From: JAYXXU01 sp049301135
GTDB lineage: Bacteria; Pseudomonadota; Gammaproteobacteria; Pseudomonadales; Moraxellaceae
Assembly: GCA_049301135.1 (NCBI GenBank)
Contig: JBAQKP010000061.1
Span: forward strand, 1-8,588
DNA length: 8,588 bases
Direction: 5' to 3'
This document shows positions 1 through 5,900 of the stretch, piece by piece. The notes below the pieces were generated by a model. That model saw only the letters and a list, made by a program, of their open reading frames with translations. It was not told where the DNA came from and ran no database searches. Position 1 is the stretch's first letter; each line of letters opens with the position of its first letter. The translations under genes were made by a program, and so were the position numbers.

Positions 1-5
1 ACCAA

Positions 6-161
6 TTACTTGATTTTGGCTTCTTTAAACACAACGTGCTGACGGATCACAGGATCAAATTTTTTGATCTCCATTTTCTCAGGCTTAGTACGTTTGTTTT
101 TGGTGGTGGTATAGAAATAACCAGTACCGGCGCTCGAAACGAGGCGAATCTTGTCACGCAT
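6..161 (-). CDS. rpmG: 50S ribosomal protein L33
   Basis: This 51-residue protein begins MRDKIRLVSSAGTGYFYTTT and ends KEAKIK, which is the bacterial L33 family at its normal length. L33 is a small protein of the large ribosomal subunit near the E site. It has no cysteines, so it is the zinc-independent form. The start is fixed by an AAGGAG Shine-Dalgarno sequence 8 bases upstream. The gene follows rpmB after only 12 bases on the same strand, the usual gammaproteobacterial arrangement, so the two are almost certainly co-transcribed. The stop codon lies 5 bases from the window edge, so any terminator is outside the window. The sequence is very close to the Acinetobacter protein as I remember it, which supports a Moraxellaceae origin. 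Confidence 0.97.
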   Translation of the reverse strand: MRDKIRLVSSAGTGYFYTTTKNKRTKPEKMEIKKFDPVIRQHVVFKEAKIK

Positions 162-169
162 GGCTCAAG

Positions 170-175
170 CTCCTT
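170..175 (-). promoter_or_regulatory. Ribosome binding site of rpmG overlapping the rpmB stop codon
   Basis: On the minus strand the sequence reads TCTAAGGAGCTTGAGCC and then ATG. The AAGGAG core shares two bases with the TAA stop of rpmB (174-176). Ribosomes ending L28 synthesis therefore stop on the L33 initiation site, which suggests translational coupling and matched output of the two proteins. The sequence and spacing are seen directly; the coupling is inferred. Confidence 0.8.
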
Positions 176-410
176 AGATTTTTTGACCTTGGGCACGCAT
201 GTCGCTAACGACCTTGTCGATACCCAGCTTGTCGATGATACGCATTCCTTTACAGGTCAGACGAATGCGCACAAAACGCTTTTCGCTTTCCATCCAGAAA
301 CGATGATAGTGCAGGTTCGGCTCGAACCGGCGTTTGGTTTTGTTATTGGCGTGCGACACGTTGTTGCCAACGAGTGGACGCTTGCCGGTAACTTGGCAAA
401 CCTTGGACAT
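174..410 (-). CDS. rpmB: 50S ribosomal protein L28
   Basis: This 78-residue protein begins MSKVCQVTGKRP and contains the family signature NNVSHANNKTKRRF and the HRFW..SEKRFV segment. It is the same length as E. coli L28, a component of the large ribosomal subunit. Only two isolated cysteines are present (Cys5 and Cys53), with no CxxC pairs, so it is the zinc-free type. The frame stays open 10 codons further upstream, but the start at 410 is preferred because it gives the canonical N-terminus and has a GGAG Shine-Dalgarno sequence 6 bases before it. It is the first gene of the rpmB-rpmG pair. The 159 bases before it hold candidate promoters and an inverted repeat, listed separately. Confidence 0.97.
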   Translation of the reverse strand: MSKVCQVTGKRPLVGNNVSHANNKTKRRFEPNLHYHRFWMESEKRFVRIRLTCKGMRIIDKLGIDKVVSDMRAQGQKI

Positions 411-484
411 GGTGAACTCCACTGGGACGGTCTTGACCATTTACAAAACCGGCCGCCACAAAGAAATGGATTGATTAAAATCAA

Positions 485-512
485 GGGGCGTTTTATACCA
501 GAAAAACGCCCC
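485..512. repeat. Perfect 10-bp inverted repeat upstream of rpmB
   Basis: GGGGCGTTTT (485-494) and AAAACGCCCC (503-512) are perfect reverse complements with 8 bases between them. On the minus strand the second arm is followed by TTGATTTTAATC, a broken T-rich run. It could be a weak intrinsic terminator for the aldehyde dehydrogenase transcript, an RNA leader hairpin, or a protein site overlapping the rpmB promoter. It overlaps the candidate -10 box and spacer, so the roles are hard to separate by sequence alone. Confidence 0.6.
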
Positions 513-520
513 CCGAACAA
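492..520 (-). promoter_or_regulatory. Candidate extended -10 promoter of rpmB-rpmG
   Basis: Reading the minus strand, TTGTTC (515-520) is followed by a 17-base spacer and TATAAA (492-497). The spacer ends in TGG, which gives an extended -10 element TGGTATAAA. The -10 box matches consensus at five of six positions; the -35 box matches at only three. The bases just after the -10 box, ACGCCCC, form a GC-rich discriminator, a known hallmark of stringently controlled ribosomal promoters. Transcription would start near 485, giving a leader of about 75 bases before rpmB. This is a prediction by eye. Confidence 0.5.
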
Positions 521-526
521 GCCTAA

Positions 527-555
527 ATCGTAGCAGACTACGCGAAGCCTGTGAA
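527..555 (-). promoter_or_regulatory. Alternative upstream promoter of rpmB-rpmG
   Basis: On the minus strand, TTCACA (550-555, five of six matches to TTGACA) is followed by a 17-base spacer and TACGAT (527-532, four of six matches). It lies just past the stop codon of the aldehyde dehydrogenase gene and before the extended -10 candidate. The two could act as tandem promoters, or only one may be real. If this one fires, the inverted repeat at 485-512 would sit near the 5' end of the mRNA. Confidence 0.3.
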
Positions 556-569
556 CCAAGCGAGTTGGA

Positions 570-2015
570 CTAGCGTAATACCGCCTTAAACATAATTTTA
601 TGAATCGGCTTGTTAAACGGTGGCAAGATCATGCGCAGAGCATAAAAACGTGGTTTGACCATCACGGAGCGCGCATGGCTCATGGTCAAGAAGCCCTCGT
701 GACCGTGATATTTGCCCATGCCAGATGCACCGATGCCACCAAACGGCAGATCATCTTGCGCGACGTGCGTGATCACCGCATTCACCCCAAAGTGACCGGA
801 ATGGGTCTGGCGCGACAGTTGTTCGGCGCGACGATCATCGTAGTCAAAATAGTAAAACGCTAGCGGGCGTGGCCGATCATTCACATACTCAATCGCTTGT
901 TCGATCTGATCATATTCATGAATCACCAGCAGCGGGCCAAATAGCTCTTCTTGGCAAACCAGCATGTCTTGGGTAGCGTTTACGATCAAAGTCGGCGCGA
1001 TCTTGCGAGTGCCATCGAGATTCTCACCGGCTGGATTCAGTTCGATGATTTCTGCACCGAGTTCGCGCGCATCATCGAGGTAGCGTTGCAAGCGACTGTA
1101 TTGTTTGTCATTCACGATGCTGGTGTAGTCAGGATTGTTGCGCAGGGTCGGATAGGTACGGCTGACCATGTGGCGCATCTGCGCGACGAAGGCTTTGGTT
1201 TTGCCTTTGGGCAAGAAAATATAATCTGGCGCAACACAGGTTTGTCCAGCGTTCCACAGCTTGCCAAAGGTCATCCGCTCTGCAACATCTTGCAGTGGGG
1301 CGGAGCTATGCACCACCACTGGCGATTTGCCGCCGAGTTCTAGCAGGACTGGCACGAGATTTTCTGCGGCGGCGGCCATCACGGTTTTGCCAACACTGGT
1401 TGAGCCGGTGAAGGTGATTTGATCAAATGGCAAGCGACAAAATGCATCCGAAATTGCACCACCACCGTTTATCACTGCGACGATTTCGGCCGGAAATACT
1501 TCCGCCAATGCACGCTCAATCACTTTGCCAAAACGTGGTGAAGCACTGGAAATTTTGAGCATGGCATGATTACCAGCCGCCAGCGCGCAGATCAGTGGGC
1601 CAACGGATAAAATCAGCGGATAGTTCCACGGTGCCATGATGCCAATCACACCGAGTGGCTGATACTGTACCCAGCCTTTGGCCGGTTGGTGCAGTGCACT
1701 GATGTGGCGCTTGGAGCTTTTCATCCATTTGCCAAGATTTTTGCTGTTATAGCTGATGTGGTCGAGACAGGTCATGATCTCGCCGATCTTGGTTTCATGA
1801 ATCGACCGATTGCCAAAGTCATCGCTGATCGCTTGGCAGATCTCTTCTTGGTATTTGACCAGTGTTTTGCGCAGTCGCGCCAGTCGCTCTAGCCGCTCAG
1901 ACAGCGTCGCGGCTGGATTTTGGCGATAAGCGGTTTTTTGTACGGCTAGCACGTCGTGCATCCGTTGCAGCTCTGGTGGTAGGCTGGTTTGCGTGGTTTG
2001 AAGAATGCTGTTCAT
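570..2015 (-). CDS. Coniferyl-type aldehyde dehydrogenase, LaoC-like
   Basis: This 481-residue NAD(P)-dependent aldehyde dehydrogenase oxidises an aldehyde to a carboxylic acid in the cytoplasm. All family motifs are present: APWNYP (128-133, Asn131 for the oxyanion hole), the cofactor loop GSTSVGK (204-210), ELGGK with general base Glu226, the nucleophile Cys260 in GQTC, EELFGP (356-361), and PFGGIGASGMGKYHG (424-438). The length and the C-terminal tail (MVKPRF, then a basic end) fit the class-3-like coniferyl aldehyde dehydrogenase group, which often acts on long-chain aliphatic or aromatic aldehydes. The upstream Shine-Dalgarno sequence is weak (a GAG before the ATG). The divergent TetR regulator suggests the LaoC/LaoR arrangement of P. 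aeruginosa, hence a fatty-aldehyde substrate. That assignment is inferred, and coniferyl or another aldehyde remains possible. No break or missing catalytic residue is seen. Confidence 0.93.
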   Translation of the reverse strand: MNSILQTTQTSLPPELQRMHDVLAVQKTAYRQNPAATLSERLERLARLRKTLVKYQEEICQAISDDFGNRSIHETKIGEIMTCLDHISYNSKNLGKWMKSSKRHISALHQPAKGWVQYQPLGVIGIMAPWNYPLILSVGPLICALAAGNHAMLKISSASPRFGKVIERALAEVFPAEIVAVINGGGAISDAFCRLPFDQITFTGSTSVGKTVMAAAAENLVPVLLELGGKSPVVVHSSAPLQDVAERMTFGKLWNAGQTCVAPDYIFLPKGKTKAFVAQMRHMVSRTYPTLRNNPDYTSIVNDKQYSRLQRYLDDARELGAEIIELNPAGENLDGTRKIAPTLIVNATQDMLVCQEELFGPLLVIHEYDQIEQAIEYVNDRPRPLAFYYFDYDDRRAEQLSRQTHSGHFGVNAVITHVAQDDLPFGGIGASGMGKYHGHEGFLTMSHARSVMVKPRFYALRMILPPFNKPIHKIMFKAVLR

Positions 2016-2051
2016 ATCAGCTCATCACATATTCGGTCAACGTTATAGTGA

Positions 2052-2080
2052 TTTTTAGAGTAAATGCTCTAAGTTGTCAA
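2052..2080 (-). promoter_or_regulatory. Promoter of the aldehyde dehydrogenase gene
   Basis: On the minus strand a perfect TTGACA (2075-2080) is followed by a 17-base spacer and TAAAAA (2052-2057, four of six matches). Transcription would begin near 2045, about 30 bases before the start codon. The inverted repeat at 2055-2072 covers most of the -10 box and nearly all of the spacer, so a bound repressor would block polymerase. Confidence 0.6.
2055..2072. promoter_or_regulatory. Candidate TetR operator, TTAGAG-N6-CTCTAA
   Basis: TTAGAGTAAATGCTCTAA has perfect 6-base arms (2055-2060 and 2067-2072) around a 6-base centre. Its length and symmetry fit a TetR dimer site. It lies between a TetR-family gene and its likely target, on top of the -10 box and spacer of the dehydrogenase promoter. 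The palindrome is seen directly; binding by the neighbouring regulator is inferred. Confidence 0.6.
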
Positions 2081-2083
2081 CTT
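2071..2083. promoter_or_regulatory. Second inverted repeat over both -35 boxes
   Basis: AAGTTGTCAACTT is a perfect palindrome of 6-base arms around a single central T. It covers the -35 boxes of both divergent promoters and abuts the TTAGAG-N6-CTCTAA element, sharing two bases with it. Part of the symmetry arises because TTGTCA and TTGACA boxes overlap on opposite strands, so it may be a by-product of that overlap instead of a separate operator. Confidence 0.4.
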
Positions 2084-2102
2084 GTTTTACGCTTAATAGA
2101 CT
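2074..2102 (+). promoter_or_regulatory. Promoter of the TetR-family regulator gene
   Basis: TTGTCA (2074-2079, five of six matches) is followed by a 17-base spacer and TAGACT (2097-2102, four of six matches). The start of transcription would be near 2109, about 34 bases before the ATG. The -35 box overlaps that of the divergent dehydrogenase promoter on the other strand by five bases, so the two promoters should compete for polymerase and be repressed together. Confidence 0.5.
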
Positions 2103-2142
2103 GTAGGATGGTGATGTCCTTAAATCATGGAACGGTAGCCTG

Positions 2143-2808
2143 ATGAAAAATCCCATGAAAACGCGCGATCGCATTTTGTATACCAGCTTGCAATTGTTTA
2201 ATGAGCGCGGTGAGCGTGCGGTCACCACCAATCATATCGCGGCAGAGTTGGGCATCAGTCCGGGCAATTTGTACTATCACTTTCGCAATAAGACTGAAAT
2301 CATCAGTGAGTTGCTGGAGCAATATCAGCACGATATTTTAGAGTTATTGGTGGTGCCGACTGACCGTCCGCTAACCACGGTGGATAAGCTGGGTTATTTT
2401 CATGCGCTGAGTAGTCAGTTTTGGCGGTTTCGGTTTTTACATCGGGATATCCATCATTTGATTGAGGCGAGCGATGATCTGCGCCGGCGCTATCCGATTT
2501 TTTCGCGCCAAGTGATGCAGCATGGTCGGGCAATTTATGAGGGCTTTGTGGCGGCCGATCTGATGCATGCCACACGGCCTGAAATCGAAGCATTGATTAT
2601 CAATGTTTGGATTGTGTTGACCAATTGGTCAAATTTTTTGTTTATGTCTGGACACTTGTCGCGGGCAGATCATATGGATGAGCGCTGGCTGAAGCAGGGC
2701 TTGCGACAGATGGTGTTTTTGGAGGGGCCCTATCTGACACCCGAAGGCCGAGCGGTCTACGATCAGCTGCTTGAAACTTATGGTGAGGCCAATTGGTTTG
2801 ATGACTAA
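2143..2808 (+). CDS. TetR-family transcriptional regulator, LaoR-like
   Basis: This 221-residue protein has an N-terminal TetR DNA-binding domain at about residues 6-52: TRDRILYTSLQLFNERGE, then the helix-turn-helix TTNHIAAELGISPGNLYYHF (28-47), then RNKTEII. The remaining 170 residues are predicted all-helical and should bind a ligand and form the dimer. The tryptophan-rich helix at 156-167 and the wider C-terminal pattern fit the TetR group often found beside fatty-acid and alkane oxidation genes. Codon 5 is also an ATG (2155) and begins the typical MKTRDRIL form; neither start has a good Shine-Dalgarno sequence, so the true start may be 4 residues shorter. The divergent aldehyde dehydrogenase gene and the palindromes between them suggest local autoregulation, with an aldehyde, alcohol or acyl compound as inducer. 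The ligand is unknown. Confidence 0.92.
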   Translation: MKNPMKTRDRILYTSLQLFNERGERAVTTNHIAAELGISPGNLYYHFRNKTEIISELLEQYQHDILELLVVPTDRPLTTVDKLGYFHALSSQFWRFRFLHRDIHHLIEASDDLRRRYPIFSRQVMQHGRAIYEGFVAADLMHATRPEIEALIINVWIVLTNWSNFLFMSGHLSRADHMDERWLKQGLRQMVFLEGPYLTPEGRAVYDQLLETYGEANWFDD

Positions 2809-2840
2809 ATCGTACGGCCACAAGCTATGTAAACTTTGCG

Positions 2841-2856
2841 TTGGCTAGATTGCCAA
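2841..2856. repeat. Inverted repeat TTGGC-N6-GCCAA before the lipoprotein gene
   Basis: TTGGC (2841-2845) and GCCAA (2852-2856) are perfect reverse complements separated by six bases. The element overlaps the candidate -35 box of the large lipoprotein gene. A dimeric regulator could bind here, but five-base arms also arise by chance fairly often. Confidence 0.35.
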
Positions 2857-2878
2857 GTTGCATGAAGTCAAGTAAAGT
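2850..2878 (+). promoter_or_regulatory. Candidate promoter of the giant lipoprotein gene
   Basis: TTGCCA (2850-2855, five of six matches) is followed by a 17-base spacer and TAAAGT (2873-2878, four of six matches). Transcription would begin near 2885 and leave a leader of about 70 bases. No clear terminator is visible after the regulator gene (stop at 2808), so some read-through from it is possible. Confidence 0.4.
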
Positions 2879-2954
2879 CTGGTAAGGCTCGGCGGCACAA
2901 GCGTCGTACAAAGGATTCAATTTTTAACAGTGGGTTTTTGAGGTCATAACAATC

Positions 2955-5900
2955 ATGGATTTTAACACTGATTTGGGACAAGCAACCAAGCTCGGCGCAC
3001 GTTTAACCGTATTGGCGATGGCCGTTGCACTGGCCGCCTGTGGCGGCGGCGGGGCGTCTGATGCAGTCAAACCACCCGCTAATAATGGCGGCGGAGCTAA
3101 TCAACCTGCTGCCAGTCAATACGCACTCACCTTGTCTACCGATAAACCATCGCTGAAAATCAGTGGAGATACAGTCACTATCACTGCGACTGCCCTAGAA
3201 AAAATTGGTGGTGGGCGGGTCGCTGGTCAAAATGTACAACTAGTTTTACCAGACGCTATTAAAAATGGTTTGAGTATTGCAGGTGCATCCAAAGTTGAAA
3301 CCAATGAGTCAGGCCAAGCCGTATTTGTACTACAGCTAACTGCAAATAGTAGCGTTGAACAGCAAGCGTTGCTCACGAAAGGACTGGATCTTGAGGTAAT
3401 ACTGATTGAGGCGAATGGTGCCGAAGTACGCCAGCGCACTGTCTTAAATGTCGTCCAGCCCGGCACGCAGATTAGCGCATTTAATCTGGATATATTTACG
3501 GATAAACAGGTTGCTAATGTCAACGGGGATACAATCGCGGTAACTTTACGTGTCAGCGATAGCAATACTGGTGGCGTTGCAAATCAACGCGTTATTTTAG
3601 CGATTCCAAACGGTTTACGTGGCGTGCTGATTGATGGCACATCCGAGTCAGTTACTGACAGCGTGGGGAATGCGGTATTTACTGTTAAAATTGCAGAGAA
3701 GCTAACCGCAGCAGAGATTGCCGAGTTGCTCAAAGGCATCTCATTGGTTGCTCGGTTGATCGACAATACAGGTGCAGAGAAACTTCAAAATCGTCTGCTG
3801 ACAGCAGTGCGTCCAACAGCACAGTACAATTTGTCGATCCAAAGCAGTGCACCAACCCTAAATGTGTTTGGTGACGAACTAACGTTGAGTGTACAGGCGT
3901 CTGCGCTCTCCGGTGCAAGTGTCGCGGATCAATCGGTCACAGTGGCCTTGGCCACTGGTACGCCCGCTGGTGTGCAAATAGATGGAAATACGACTGTGCT
4001 GACCAATGCTCAAGGCATTGCTCAATTTAATCTTAAACTAGTTGCAGGTTTGTCACAGCAAGCGATTGACATGTTATTGAGCAGTCCGATCGCGGTTGGT
4101 GCGACTTTAACGGAGCGTACAGGTGCTCAGGTATCGGCAAGTTTGCCGCTGTCGGTGACACGGCCAGCAGTGCAAAATAAAATTCGACTAGATGTCACCA
4201 AAGATGTGTTAGTTGCGACTGGCGATACTATGCAAGTCATCGCGACGGTATTGGATAAAAACAACGGTGCCGTTGAGGCACAACGTGTGACACTAAATCT
4301 AGAAGCCACGAATGGTGTCGCAATTGAAGGTGCTGCTACAATTCAAACAGATGACAAGGGTTTGGCGGTATTTAACGTTCGTTTAAATGAGCGGCTATCA
4401 ACCGCCGAGCGTGAAGCTTTAGTGAGTTCTGGCATTAAAGTAACCGCAACTTTGGTGGAGAGCAGTGGAGCTTCTATTTCCACCCCGACACAAGCGATCA
4501 GTGTGCGCCAATCGGGTACTAACCCTGTACAAAGCAGTTTGAGTTTAGCGTTACGTTTAAGTCGGCCACAAATCAACATTCTTGGCGACCAAGTAGAAGT
4601 GACTGTTCTTGCTAGCACTCCGCAAGGTATTGCAGCAGCAGGCCAAGCTGTGACGATTGGATTGCCTGCTTTAGCAGGGCTTACACTGACTGGTTCGCCA
4701 ACGGTCACCACTAATACAACTGGACAGGCTACCTTTAGTTTGACGCTCAGTAGTACGCTGTCAACAGCTGAGCGCACTGCGTTGCTTAGCAATGGTTTAC
4801 CTGTCGCCGCAACATTGGTCGAAGCAAATGGTGCAACCAAAACGATCAACCAAACGATTGCTGCATTTGAGCCGACCTCCAGCTATCAGTTGTCCTTAGT
4901 GAGCAGTGCTAGCCCGCTCAACGTACGGGGTGATACGGCTACTGTGAGACTCCAAGTGCTTGATCAAGACTTGCGTGCTGTTGCAAACCGTCCGGTGAAG
5001 GTATGGCTGTCTTCGGCCAATAACAGTGCTAACCTATTGAGCCTGAATGGCCAGCCAGCCAATTTGTTGGTCGATATTGAGACCAATACGCAAGGGATTG
5101 CGGAGTATCAAGTCGTGATCCCTGCAGGTTTAGCGCCTGCACAGCGCAACAGTCTGCTGCAAGGTGTGAGTGCCAATGCGATTGTAATTGAGCAAAGTGG
5201 TGCGCGCAGTGTCCTGACGCAGCTGCTGTCGGCTGCTGAGCCAACCAGCAGTCTTGTACTGGGTTTACAAGCTAATAAAGCTTCAATTAATGCAGCAACC
5301 AGTGACAGCTTTGATGTGATGGTGAGTCTGCGTGATGCCGAAAATCGTGCGGTATCTGGTCAGCAACTGAGCTTCGCACTGTCAGATATTGCTCGGCAAC
5401 TAGGCGTCACAGTAGCTGCCGATACTGCCAGCACTGATGTTAATGGTGCAGCGAAATTTACAGTCACCACTCCAGCGAGTCTTGATGTGGCAGCGCTAAA
5501 CGGTCTATTGAGCTATGCTGTTTCGCTCAGTGCGGCCAATGGGGCGATTGTTACTCAGACTGGTATGATGGCTGTTGTACAACCAACAGCACGTTATTCT
5601 CTGCGCCTAAATGCGGATAAAATTGTTAAAACGTCTGGTGATACTTTCAAGGTGTTTGCACAGGCGGTAGATGATGCTGGTAATGCAATCGCCAACCAGC
5701 GTGTGCAGCTTCTAGTTAATGATCCAATTCGCACAGGGGTGACCGTTACAGGCGTTGCTGAGATGATGACGGATGCGAATGGTCTTGCCGTATTTGATTT
5801 GACGCTGACGCCAGGCGCAAACGTAGACCAGACATTACTATCCAACGGAATTAGCTTAAGTGCACGTTTAACTGAGGATACGGGTATTCAGTCGCGTCAA

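Noticed and set aside
485..512. Confident call of an intrinsic terminator for the aldehyde dehydrogenase gene
   Set aside because: The stem is strong, but the following bases on the minus strand (TTGATTTTAATC) are not a continuous T run, and the repeat overlaps a good rpmB promoter candidate.
36..533. Plus-strand 165-codon open frame across the rpmB-rpmG region
   Set aside because: It runs antisense to two certain ribosomal genes, has no ribosome binding site that I can see, and its translation resembles no known family.
4343..4849. Minus-strand 168-codon open frame inside the giant lipoprotein gene
   Set aside because: It is low-complexity Val/Ala/Ser/Thr sequence produced by reading the Ig-like repeats backwards; several similar minus-strand frames occur through the gene for the same reason.
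4926..4934. Arg-Gly-Asp triplet (residues 658-660) in the lipoprotein, a possible integrin-binding motif
   Set aside because: The GD pair is a structural turn conserved in most units (SGD, NGD, FGD, TGD, LGD); the Arg occurs in only one unit, so chance is the simplest explanation.
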